Under the pieces are notes generated by a model. It was given only the letters and a program-made list of their open reading frames with translations, ran no database searches and was not told the DNA's origin. The position numbers and the translations under genes were made by a program. A stretch of DNA of 45,348 bases from a virus: positions 1-45,348 of the IMG/VR virus record IMGVR_UViG_3300031964_000041, one strand, 5' to 3'. Positions 31,553 to 37,966 of the stretch are shown here, in pieces (positions within the stretch are counted from its first letter, which is position 1; each line of letters starts with the position of its first letter).

Positions 31553-32932
31553 GGGTAAATCATGACTGAGCTGTGCTTGGTTGAAACGGTCTTCACACTG
31601 CCTACAAAAGCAGTGGGCTTCTTCTATGTCCGTCACGTCGTCAACGAAGTCTCGAAGCGCTGTCAAGACCTTGGCACTGGCCGCCATCTCCCTGCCTTTG
31701 AACAGTCCATGGCAGCAGCCGCAGCGGTACAGGATGGCATTCACACGTCCGGCTCGCACTTGACGCGCGGACGGCTTCCTGTCGTTGAACAGGAGTCGGG
31801 CGCGGATGACCTCAAACGAGTAGCCTCGGCCCATGCGATTCATCACCTTCGCCACCCCGTTCATGCCCTCGGTGTAGGCGTTGGTGATGGGATAGTCGAA
31901 GAAGTTGAGTATCTCCTTGCGCCAGTTCTTCATGCATCGGGTGAGCTCGAGGAAGTCAGCCTTCAGGCTGGCCGGCACGGCGTCGGCGAAGCTGTCGTAG
32001 TCTTTGATGGCCGCCGACTTGGACTTGTCGTAGATGTCGAACAAGCGCTCCTTGAGCCGGTAGGCCACCGCCATTTCTGGCTCGTTGGCCAGCCACATAT
32101 CCAGGTTGAAGCGCTGCTTTTCGGTCAGGTCTCGGTATCGCATCCGGATGAGAGCTTTGCTGCGCATCCAGCTCCGGCGCACCTTCTTGTCCTGAGCCTT
32201 GCCAAGCCGGATGCGCGTTCGCTCTACGCTTTCATTTGCCTTCTTGACGACGTGGAACTTGTCGACCACCACTGGCAGGTTCTCAAACAACTCCGCAGCG
32301 ACATCGCGGTATGGCGGCCACATATCGATGGTCAACCCCTTGACGTGGCTGCGGTCTTTGAACTGCCTGAACCATTTTCTCAGCATTGGCTTGTCCCGGT
32401 CTGGAAGCATGTCAATGGGTTTGCGCGCGTCGACGTCAGTGATGACAGCCCGCATAATCTTGTTCAGGTGCGTCTCATCCAGCCCAATCCATTCCGGCAG
32501 ATAGGGCTTATAGTCATCGTCGCGGACGTCAACGTAGCTCGCGGCGACGTTACGGACGGTCTTCTCATCGCAGCCAAGGTGCTCCGAGACGCGCTGGAAG
32601 GTATCGACCAGACACTGCCTGCCAATCCAGGCCACGCACCGCTGAGTCATCCGTCGCTCGGCGTCCATCCCCTCAAGGGGCTGCGGGAAGAGGCCGCCGC
32701 ACTCCCGGCATCTGTACCGTTGCACGCTGGCCAGGATGCGAGTTGGCTTGCCAAAAGGGGTATCGAGGAAGGTCGTCTCCCGCAGGCCGTGCTTGTACAG
32801 CGCGGCTCCTATGACACCGCACACCTGGCAAGCATCAGGCTTGCCGGTGTACACCGCGTGGATAGTCATGCCCTCGTCGGTCTCGTCGATGCTGGTCGTC
32901 GTCCAGCCCGGAAGTCTCAAAATGTCAGTCAT
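31538..32932 (-). CDS. tnpA: ISL3-family transposase
   Basis: A 464-residue protein. The N-terminal zinc-binding part has CQVC (35-38) and CREC (75-78). The DDE catalytic core shows Asp152 (IGLDETHLNK), Asp224 (VVVDKFHVVKKAN) and Glu355 (NAYTEGMNGVAKVMNR). These signatures are those of the ISL3 family. It catalyses cut-and-paste movement of the element. The start follows the passenger gene stop directly, so the two are probably cotranscribed. The gene is intact, so the element may be active. Confidence 0.93.
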   Translation of the reverse strand: MTDILRLPGWTTTSIDETDEGMTIHAVYTGKPDACQVCGVIGAALYKHGLRETTFLDTPFGKPTRILASVQRYRCRECGGLFPQPLEGMDAERRMTQRCVAWIGRQCLVDTFQRVSEHLGCDEKTVRNVAASYVDVRDDDYKPYLPEWIGLDETHLNKIMRAVITDVDARKPIDMLPDRDKPMLRKWFRQFKDRSHVKGLTIDMWPPYRDVAAELFENLPVVVDKFHVVKKANESVERTRIRLGKAQDKKVRRSWMRSKALIRMRYRDLTEKQRFNLDMWLANEPEMAVAYRLKERLFDIYDKSKSAAIKDYDSFADAVPASLKADFLELTRCMKNWRKEILNFFDYPITNAYTEGMNGVAKVMNRMGRGYSFEVIRARLLFNDRKPSARQVRAGRVNAILYRCGCCHGLFKGREMAASAKVLTALRDFVDDVTDIEEAHCFCRQCEDRFNQAQLSHDLPFSTE

Positions 32933-33535
32933 CTAGCAGGTCTGCGGTTTGCAACGGGATGCCAACTCTACCAGCCAGAGAGTCAACGCCGGCGGGGTGT
33001 GCTCCCGCTCGGCATGAGTCACAAGTGGGCGCCATCCAAGGTCGCCTTTCTGAAGTCTCCGACCGCCGTTGCCCTTTCGAGCGTCCTGAGCAATTACATG
33101 CGTCCCGGCACCCAGCTCCATGGGCAAGTCGGGAATGTCGCGCGGGTCACACCCGACGATATAGAGCAAGGTCTTCTTCTCGGCCCGGTGCCCCCACCAA
33201 TGCTGCGAGATGCCAAGTGTCCAGCCACCGAAGGCATCTTTAGCCCCACCGGGAGGCGGCAGCTGCTGGTCAGCCCACAACTTCGAGCCGTTGGGGTGCT
33301 CAAGAACACCGCCGAACCTGCGTATCTGAGCAACGGCAAAGCGCGCCAAATCCTTCTCATCGGGCCTCGGATTCGCCATATGAGCCAATCGTCCCCATGC
33401 CCGGCATGGCGGGTGCGCAACCACCGAGCTGCCGCCCGGCCAATTCCTGGCGTCGCGCTCTTCGTCCCATACATCGACCCCTGGCAGCGCCTTGTAATTG
33501 CTGTCATGCCTAGCAAAGAGAACAGCTATCGTCAT
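32933..33535 (-). CDS. Passenger gene: phage-type protein with cytosine-methyltransferase-like motifs
   Basis: A 200-residue protein starting MTIAVLFARHDSNYKALPGV. VVAHPPCRAWG (38-48) has a Pro-Pro-Cys like the catalytic motif of C5-cytosine methyltransferases, and VLEHPNGSKLW (77-87) recalls their ENV motif. Similar proteins, with DARxWPGGxxVVAHPPCRAWG and EREHTPPAL near the end, are familiar from phage and prophage genomes as proteins of unknown function. No AdoMet-binding FxGxG motif is visible, so enzyme activity is unproven. Its place inside the insertion element suggests capture from a phage. Confidence 0.75.
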   Translation of the reverse strand: MTIAVLFARHDSNYKALPGVDVWDEERDARNWPGGSSVVAHPPCRAWGRLAHMANPRPDEKDLARFAVAQIRRFGGVLEHPNGSKLWADQQLPPPGGAKDAFGGWTLGISQHWWGHRAEKKTLLYIVGCDPRDIPDLPMELGAGTHVIAQDARKGNGGRRLQKGDLGWRPLVTHAEREHTPPALTLWLVELASRCKPQTC

Positions 33536-33538
33536 GTC

Positions 33539-33560
33539 AATTCCACCACTTAATCCGGTT
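33539..33560 (-). repeat. Internal degenerate copy of the right terminal repeat
   Basis: On the minus strand this stretch matches the right inverted repeat at about 17 of 22 positions, keeping CCGGA and TAAGTGGT. It lies between the outer end and the passenger start. Confidence 0.6.
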
Positions 33561-33583
33561 TCTTATTGTACGGAGGAATCATG

Positions 33584-33609
33584 TTTTCTACCACTTATTC
33601 CGGATACCC
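33584..33609 (-). repeat. Right terminal inverted repeat of the ISL3 element
   Basis: Read on the minus strand it begins GGGTATCCGGAATAAGTGGT and matches the left end at 21 of 26 positions. Confidence 0.88.
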
Positions 33610-33617
33610 TTTATTAA
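33610..33617. repeat. Target site duplication, right copy
   Basis: TTTATTAA directly after the right end of the element, identical to 31519-31526. Confidence 0.92.
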
Positions 33618-33885
33618 GGAGGCAGGATTTAGTTGCTGCCCTCTATGCAAGAACGAGAATGGATTCACATGGGCGCATGCGGCGGAGATACCGGGATTCG
33701 GCGCAGTCAAGCTTACAGCGTTTCTGCCAGGAACCACCACGGTGCCACAACAGTCGGCCGACAAGACCGAAAGCTATCCGACGCCTCTATATGTCCTGAT
33801 TTGTGACCGCTGCACTCACCTGATGACGTTCTCTAAGACCATGATGTTGCTTGCTCAGGCGGCGAAAAGAAAGAATGGCGAATAA
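33618..33885 (+). pseudogene. 3' fragment of the split zinc-motif gene
   Basis: Continues the frame of 31477-31526 after removal of the element and one duplication copy: EAGFSCCPLCKNENG and so on to AAKRKNGE and a TAA at 33883-33885. In the joined 105-residue protein, CPLC (24-27) and ICDRCTHL (Cys79, Cys82) would form a four-cysteine zinc site. The 3' end overlaps the start of the next gene at 33875, as is common within operons. No own start codon with ribosome binding site is evident for this fragment. Confidence 0.85.
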
Positions 33886-34171
33886 CGTGATTTCTCCCGA
33901 GGCATGGAAGCGACAACGCCAATTGGTTGAAGGTGGAGGCGAACCGCCGTATGATGACGGCATGGACGCTCGAATCACAGCCCTCGAAGCAGCGAATCTA
34001 GAAACCCGAGACCGCCTCATTAAGATTGAGACGCGGATGGAGTCGCTTGCCTCTAAGGAAGATTTGCACAAAGAGCTGTCGGCTCAAACGTGGCGGCTCG
34101 TGACCTTCGTTTGCAGCTTCGGCACAGCTCTCGTTGCCGCAACCTACTTCGTCGCCAAGTACGTACACTAA
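33875..34171 (+). CDS. Membrane-anchored coiled-coil protein, 98 residues
   Basis: Starts MANNVISPEAWKRQRQLVEG, overlapping the end of the split gene by 11 bases. A coiled coil (about 33-65, ITALEAANLETRDRLIKIET) is followed by one transmembrane segment at about 77-94 (FVCSFGTALVAATYFVAK). It is the third gene of the repressor operon; lysogen expression is now likely disrupted by the insertion. Operons with this layout often encode superinfection exclusion functions; that is inference. Confidence 0.7.
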   Translation: MANNVISPEAWKRQRQLVEGGGEPPYDDGMDARITALEAANLETRDRLIKIETRMESLASKEDLHKELSAQTWRLVTFVCSFGTALVAATYFVAKYVH

Positions 34172-34198
34172 CAGAGCCAAGTAGGTCCATCGTAATCA

Positions 34199-34221
34199 GC
34201 CCGCCCCGAGCGGGCTTTTTT
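34199..34221 (+). terminator. Intrinsic terminator ending the repressor operon
   Basis: GCCCGC-CCCGA-GCGGGC is followed by six T on the plus strand, 28 bases after the membrane gene stop. Confidence 0.85.
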
Positions 34222-34420
34222 ACGCCCCTCTCTTGGCGAATCCCTCGCGCCACAGCGTTGCGCCGACCGACGTCAGCAGCGCTATCTCATCCTCATTTAG
34301 TCTGTCCCACGCCTGCGCCAGCCAGCCAGCAAAGCCCGCGCAAGCAAAATCCAGATCGACGGTGGCCCTACCCTCAATGTTTAGGCGCTCGAAAATCGTA
34401 AGCACGTCGATTGACGTCAC
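34220..34420 (-). CDS. Small protein downstream of P63C gene, GTG start, 66 residues
   Basis: With GTG at 34420 it begins (V)TSIDVLTIFERLNIEG and ends LWREGFAKRGA. It starts five bases after the P63C gene stop, so probably depends on that gene's transcript. No good ribosome binding site is seen; the frame is open a further 29 codons upstream. Mostly helical, acidic. Function unknown. Confidence 0.5.
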   Translation of the reverse strand: MTSIDVLTIFERLNIEGRATVDLDFACAGFAGWLAQAWDRLNEDEIALLTSVGATLWREGFAKRGA

Positions 34421-34425
34421 GACGT

Positions 34426-35439
34426 CTAGTCTAGCCCAAGCGGAAGTTCCAGCGTGTTGCCGCGCTTCGGCAGCGCCATGTCGACCATCTTGAGGAATCG
34501 CTGCCAACCATACCCGCTGTTGATTGCCACCCGCTGGAGCATCACAAGCGAATGAAGATGCTGGGCAAGCATGGGGTTCCCAATGTCCGCCGTCAGATGC
34601 TGGTGCAGCTTGGCTGACCGATTGCCGTTGTCGTCTTTTGGCAAGCGCTTTTCGAGTTCTGGCAATAAGCCTGGGGCAAGCCGCTCGAACACAAGATCCC
34701 GCGTATACGTTCCGCAGACGCTATACCGGTTTTTGCTCATGCCAGGCCATACCCAATTCTTCAATTTGTAAATGTTTTCATAAAACTCGTCCGGAAACCT
34801 CTTGACCCAGGACGCCAGTTCCTTGCTAATGATTTTTTCGAGATACGCCTGCAAGGCATCCTGAGGGCGTACTTGCTCATAGCCCGTCGCTTCGTCAATC
34901 AGAGCGATGAGCCCGATCGCAGCAAACCCGTGCTGAAGCATTGCAGCCCGCTCCGCGAGATGTGCCAGTCGTCGGTCAAGGACGCCTTTCATGTTAGCGT
35001 CAATCAATACCGCACAAACATCCGAAAGGAACATTGCCTCGTACCCGTGCGCCGGGTTCCCGCCGTGTGGAGGGATGAACCGAATAGGGGAATTCGCGCG
35101 CGCGATTAAGTCTTTGATTTCAAAACCCTTTCCTTCCAATTTTTCAAGGATTTGAGAGATTCTGCGCGCGCCGCCTTTGCCGCCCCCCTCAGACATTCCA
35201 AGGCCACCTTGCAGCCCGCGCTGAACCAAAACGCGACGCCCATCCTCTAGGACGTAGCAGGGAATCTCAATCAAACCAATCCGCAACGGATGATCGGTAG
35301 ATCCGTGTGTCGCCCTCGGAAGAAGTCGAGCCTCAGCCCCAAGCCGTCCGATTTCACTAAGCCGTTCCGCCGAAGTATTTTGTTTGCGCGCGATACCCCC
35401 CTTCGCGCGGCCCAGAACCTTCTTCTCATCTGAATCCAT
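34426..35439 (-). CDS. P63C-domain protein (accessory/moron gene)
   Basis: A 337-residue protein starting MDSDEKKVLGRAKGGIARKQ. The C-terminal half holds the P63C domain: RFIPPHGGNPAHGYEAMFLS (about 120-139), ATGYEQVRPQDALQAYLEKI (about 184-203) and FPDEFYENIYKLKNWVWPG. The domain occurs in phages, plasmids and conjugative elements and has no known function. The gene is oriented against its left neighbours, has its own promoter and lies between the repressor operon and the second early promoter, a usual place for genes expressed in lysogens. Confidence 0.82.
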   Translation of the reverse strand: MDSDEKKVLGRAKGGIARKQNTSAERLSEIGRLGAEARLLPRATHGSTDHPLRIGLIEIPCYVLEDGRRVLVQRGLQGGLGMSEGGGKGGARRISQILEKLEGKGFEIKDLIARANSPIRFIPPHGGNPAHGYEAMFLSDVCAVLIDANMKGVLDRRLAHLAERAAMLQHGFAAIGLIALIDEATGYEQVRPQDALQAYLEKIISKELASWVKRFPDEFYENIYKLKNWVWPGMSKNRYSVCGTYTRDLVFERLAPGLLPELEKRLPKDDNGNRSAKLHQHLTADIGNPMLAQHLHSLVMLQRVAINSGYGWQRFLKMVDMALPKRGNTLELPLGLD

Positions 35440-35466
35440 GTAGGCACCTTTTAAAAAGTACCTACA
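35439..35466 (-). promoter_or_regulatory. Palindrome over the ribosome binding site of the P63C gene
   Basis: TGTAGGCACCTTTT and AAAAAGTACCTACA are imperfect inverted repeats (12 of 14 positions) covering the AAGGTG ribosome binding site and the first base of the ATG. A CATAAT box lies just upstream with TTGCTA 16 bases before it. Possible operator for autorepression, or an RNA hairpin hiding the start. Confidence 0.5.
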
Positions 35467-35569
35467 TTATGACCCTATCAAATAGTCTAGCAAGCATTTT
35501 TTTATATTTGCCTGCTTAAGGCGTGTATTGACACTCCTGCACCACCTGCGCATTTTCGCTGCTCCTGCA

Positions 35570-35592
35570 CCCAACCCGCTTAGGCGGGTATT
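35570..35592. repeat. Terminator-like repeat, copy 1
   Basis: CCCAACCCGCTTAGGCGGGTATT; the stem is ACCCGC-TTAG-GCGGGT. It matches 36165-36187 at 21 of 23 positions and lies at the 3' end of the secreted-protein gene. Confidence 0.75.
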
Positions 35593-35974
35593 ACTTCAAC
35601 CTTTTGCCCAGCAGTTGGTCGGATCCCCATGCCCCATCATATTCGGGATGATCGTCGGGGTTGAACTCGATAACGTTGTGACCTGCAAAGACGGTTGGGT
35701 CTGTATGCAAGACTCGAATCCTTATGTTGGCCGGGAAATTGATGCAGTCACCCCCTCCTCCGCGCATCATCTGTTCTGCCAGAGTTATTTCTCCTCGTCC
35801 AGCATGCTGGACGATTTCAAGGAATTCGGCTTCAGTTGGGCATGCAATTCCTGCGATCGAAACGTAGACCTGTTCTGGCTCGAACGGCTTAGCGTCCGCT
35901 CTTTGAGGGTATCCGCAGATAGTCAAAACGCTCGACAACATACATGTAAGACCGGCTGCCGTGATCATTCGCAT
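35591..35974 (-). CDS. Secreted protein with signal peptide, 127 residues (accessory)
   Basis: Starts MRMITAAGLTCMLSSVLTIC; a hydrophobic segment to about residue 20 and a likely cleavage after ADA (about residue 28) give a Sec signal peptide. The mature part begins KPFEPEQVYVSIAG and ends DQLLGKRLK, with two Cys that could form a disulphide. It has its own promoter and flanking terminator-like repeats. Probably a lysogenic conversion product acting in the periplasm or outside the cell; no family recognised. Confidence 0.7.
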   Translation of the reverse strand: MRMITAAGLTCMLSSVLTICGYPQRADAKPFEPEQVYVSIAGIACPTEAEFLEIVQHAGRGEITLAEQMMRGGGGDCINFPANIRIRVLHTDPTVFAGHNVIEFNPDDHPEYDGAWGSDQLLGKRLK

Positions 35975-36003
35975 CTCGCATTGCTCCCTGTTCTTCGTTC
36001 GAC

Positions 36004-36009
36004 ATTATA
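36004..36009 (-). promoter_or_regulatory. Perfect -10 box for the secreted-protein gene
   Basis: TATAAT on the minus strand, about 30 bases before the start codon. No good -35 hexamer is seen; GGGAG precedes the ATG. Confidence 0.5.
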
Positions 36010-36105
36010 GTGCCCGCCCACCACCTAGATCTGATGCGCCAGCACGGGGGGGCTGTAGCCGCAATTTCTCGCGCGCGCGCTCAGAGCCTTGCCAGCGCTA
36101 GGTTT

Positions 36106-36141
36106 GCAGCAAATTAAGGCGCCAAAAGCGCCATTTGCTGC
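36106..36141. other. Long near-perfect hairpin in non-coding DNA
   Basis: GCAGCAAAT (36106-36114) pairs with ATTTGCTGC (36133-36141), and GGCGC (36118-36122) with GCGCC (36128-36132) around a CAAAA loop; a TAA bulge separates them. With the terminator at 36169-36192 it could be part of a short plus-strand transcript. The rest of the 35975-36323 gap holds promoters, operators and an alternating CG run. Confidence 0.6.
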
Positions 36142-36164
36142 GCGCCGACCCGCGCGCGACCATG

Positions 36165-36187
36165 CCCAACCCGCTACGGCGGGTATT
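36165..36187. repeat. Terminator-like repeat, copy 2
   Basis: CCCAACCCGCTACGGCGGGTATT, the second copy of the element at 35570-35592. Confidence 0.75.
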
Positions 36188-36192
36188 TTTTT
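36169..36192 (+). terminator. Intrinsic terminator upstream of the second early promoter
   Basis: ACCCGC-TACG-GCGGGT is followed by A and seven T on the plus strand. It insulates the early operon from upstream transcription. Confidence 0.8.
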
Positions 36193-36203
36193 ATCTATCG
36201 CTA

Positions 36204-36218
36204 CTACCCCAGCAGTAG
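36204..36218. promoter_or_regulatory. Operator-like site D
   Basis: CTACC-CCAGC-AGTAG, the same motif as sites A-C with one weak half. Confidence 0.5.
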
Positions 36219-36237
36219 AAATAATTCATCGGTTTTA

Positions 36238-36252
36238 TTACCTGCAGGGGTT
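36238..36252. promoter_or_regulatory. Operator-like site E
   Basis: TTACC-TGCAG-GGGTT, good left half and weaker right half. Confidence 0.5.
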
Positions 36253-36279
36253 TGCGATTTGCTACCCGTGGGGTAATAT
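36252..36279 (+). promoter_or_regulatory. Promoter of the recombination-side early operon (PL-like)
   Basis: TTGCGA (36252-36257) and TAATAT (36274-36279) are 16 bases apart. Operator F covers the spacer and runs into the -10 box, as operator A does in the opposite promoter. Confidence 0.65.
36262..36276. promoter_or_regulatory. Operator-like site F
   Basis: CTACC-CGTGG-GGTAA, strong match to the shared motif; lies within the PL-like promoter. Confidence 0.65.
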
Positions 36280-36323
36280 AACTCCATCAGCAGCCCAACC
36301 GCTGCAACTAGATGGAGTGAAGA

Positions 36324-37028
36324 ATGCAAGCACTGACGATTTTGGACGTTGCAGTTCGCCGCGATGCCGATGGTCGGTATTGCATCAACGACTTGCACCG
36401 CGCATCAGGCAGCGAAAAGAGGCACGGCGCAAGCTACTGGCTCGCGAATCAGCAAACCAAGGATCTGATCGCGCTTCTGGAAACTACCGGGAATCCGGTA
36501 GTTACGGCTGAGGGCCGCAAGGGCGGGACGTTTGTCTGCGAACAGCTTGTATATGCATATGCGATGTGGGTTAGCCCCGCGTTCAGTCTGCAGGTTATCA
36601 ACGCATACCGCGCTCTCGTGAATGGCCAGCTTGACGAAGCGATTCGACTTGCTCGCCGCCAACAGGATCGCCAAGCGGCGCGTCTCGAAGCCCCGGCCCT
36701 GACCGATGCAGTTGTTCATGCCCGCAAGGTCGCCGGAAAAGTAGTCGAGCACTACCATTTTTCAAACGAATTTGACCTCATCAATCGTGTTGCACTCGGC
36801 ATGTCCGCCAAGCAATACCGCGCTACGCATGGCCTGTCCGCCGATGACTCGATCCGGGACACGCTGACGGCGACCGAGATCAAGTGCGTCGGCCACTTGC
36901 AGCGCTACAACGCTTCGCTGATCGACTTCGGACTACCGTTCGATAAACGCAAAACGGAACTCCATAAGCTTTACTGCCTGCAGTATGCCGGCACGCTGGC
37001 GTGTGAAGTTCAGCGACTGGAGGCGTGA
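36324..37028 (+). CDS. KilA-N domain protein (antirepressor-like)
   Basis: A 234-residue protein starting MQALTILDVAVRRDADGRYC with GGAGTGAAG upstream. The N-terminal 100 residues are a KilA-N domain: CINDLHRASGSEKRHGASYW, then TAEGRKGGTFVCEQLVYAYA and MWVSPAFSLQVINAYRAL. The C-terminal part may interact with a partner protein. KilA-N proteins of phages act as antirepressors or early toxins. It is the first gene behind the PL-like promoter, so it is under direct repressor control. Confidence 0.85.
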   Translation: MQALTILDVAVRRDADGRYCINDLHRASGSEKRHGASYWLANQQTKDLIALLETTGNPVVTAEGRKGGTFVCEQLVYAYAMWVSPAFSLQVINAYRALVNGQLDEAIRLARRQQDRQAARLEAPALTDAVVHARKVAGKVVEHYHFSNEFDLINRVALGMSAKQYRATHGLSADDSIRDTLTATEIKCVGHLQRYNASLIDFGLPFDKRKTELHKLYCLQYAGTLACEVQRLEA

Positions 37029-37029
37029 C

Positions 37030-37302
37030 GTGATCCGCACTCTTGAGGGCATTGGGCGCATCGCTGTTGAGCTTCACGCTGCCCAGTTCGAAACGAAGGA
37101 GGCGCGACGCCGCTATTACGCACGGTGCCGGCGCTACATAGACTGCTTCACCGACGGGATTCTCAACGCTGGCGAACCGGAGTTTCACCGGGTAACGAAG
37201 GTGCCATACGAAGCCTTCATCAAGGCACGCAAGCACGAATACAACATCAAGCGTCGGCTGGGCAATGCGATCCGATCAACATTGAATGTGACCACGCCAT
37301 GA
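37030..37302 (+). CDS. Basic helical protein, GTG start, 90 residues
   Basis: With GTG at 37030 it starts (V)IRTLEGIGRIAVELHAAQ; GGAGG lies seven bases upstream, across the KilA-N stop. Highly basic and helical (ETKEARRRYYARCRRYIDCF, HEYNIKRRLGNAIRST), suggesting nucleic-acid binding. Overlaps the next short gene by 4 bases. No family recognised. Confidence 0.65.
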   Translation: MIRTLEGIGRIAVELHAAQFETKEARRRYYARCRRYIDCFTDGILNAGEPEFHRVTKVPYEAFIKARKHEYNIKRRLGNAIRSTLNVTTP

Positions 37303-37388
37303 CCACTCTAGACGCAATAGACGGAATCCTCGCAGCAATCCTTTTTGCGCGGATGCTGGTCGATATGGTGCGTGGGTTGAAGTTTTGA
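37299..37388 (+). CDS. Very short hydrophobic peptide, 29 residues
   Basis: MTTLDAIDGILAAILFARML and VDMVRGLKF: one amphipathic or membrane helix. The start overlaps the upstream stop (ATGA). Too short to be certain; it may be a leader or membrane peptide. Confidence 0.45.
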   Translation: MTTLDAIDGILAAILFARMLVDMVRGLKF

Positions 37389-37423
37389 TAATTGCGGCTC
37401 TTGCCGCTAACTGGGGGATGGAA

Positions 37424-37672
37424 ATGAGCCAAGTATTTATTCGCACAGATGGCGGTGGTAAGAGCCTTGACCCCGAGAGCGAGGTAAAAGCTCTTTCGGC
37501 CGGATGCGTCGGCCTTCAGTTCGGAGAGCGGGAGCCGGAAGGTGCCGTCAGCGTCGGGCACAGCACCATCGGCTGGACCGGCATCTTTCGGGATGGCAAA
37601 CGTTTGGCGCGCTTCAGGGACTTTGGCCGCGCTCTCAAGTATGCGCAGCGCGTCGCACCCCAGGCCGCCTAA
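37424..37672 (+). CDS. Unknown small protein, 82 residues
   Basis: Starts MSQVFIRTDGGGKSLDPESE; GGGGGATGGAA precedes this ATG, and an alternative ATG lies six bases upstream. Beta-rich middle (STIGWTGIFRDGKRLARF) and a helical end (RALKYAQRVAPQAA). Third gene of the early operon. No family recognised. Confidence 0.6.
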   Translation: MSQVFIRTDGGGKSLDPESEVKALSAGCVGLQFGEREPEGAVSVGHSTIGWTGIFRDGKRLARFRDFGRALKYAQRVAPQAA

Positions 37673-37730
37673 CTGTTCTCAGCGTTCAGCCTACGGGCTG
37701 ACCAGTGCGAATAGCACGAAGTAAATGCGC

Positions 37731-37871
37731 ATGGCCGCGCAGAACAAAACGCCCGTGAAGCCCGCCTACGTGAGAAGGGAATGCGACCACTGGCTGCAAC
37801 AGTGGAGACCTGATGACCCAGCGAAGGATCTGGCGAGGCGACAGAGCCGATTGGGTGCCGCGCCTCGATGA
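37731..37871 (+). CDS. Short basic protein, 46 residues
   Basis: MAAQNKTPVKPAYVRRECDH, then a WLQQWRPDDPAKDLARRQSR helix. Overlaps the following short frame as ATGA. Supported by protein-like composition and the overlap; no ribosome binding site of strength. Unknown function. Confidence 0.45.
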   Translation: MAAQNKTPVKPAYVRRECDHWLQQWRPDDPAKDLARRQSRLGAAPR

Positions 37872-37966
37872 GATGCGGTGCCCATGTAGTTTTTCGTGAA
37901 TGGCGTTGGAGCGATGTGGATAGACACATTGGACGGAGTAGGCCCTCTGCAGGCGTTTGCCTGTGA
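37868..37966 (+). CDS. Very short frame, 32 residues, linking two small genes
   Basis: MRCGAHVVFREWRWSDVDRH followed by an Arg/Ser-rich end. It overlaps both neighbours by 4 bases (ATGA and GTGA). A competing frame opens at 37896 (MNGVGAMWIDTLDGVGPLQ, with a CDRC motif), so the true coding arrangement is uncertain. Confidence 0.3.
   Translation: MRCGAHVVFREWRWSDVDRHIGRSRPSAGVCL

Larger units (their letters stand above)
31527..33609 (-). mobile_element. ISL3-family insertion sequence, 2083 bp, with a passenger gene
   Basis: The element has 26-base imperfect terminal inverted repeats (21 of 26 matching, outer GGGTATCCGGA identical), an 8-bp TTTATTAA target duplication as is usual for ISL3, an ISL3-type transposase, and a second gene upstream of it in the same direction. 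Both genes read opposite to the interrupted operon. At 2.1 kb it is longer than simple ISL3 elements (about 1.3-1.6 kb) because of the passenger. The intact frames and matching duplication indicate a recent insertion. Confidence 0.93.

Noticed and set aside
31562-33553. 663-codon plus-strand frame across the insertion element
   Set aside because: Antisense shadow of transposase and passenger genes; no recognisable domain and it runs through two real genes.
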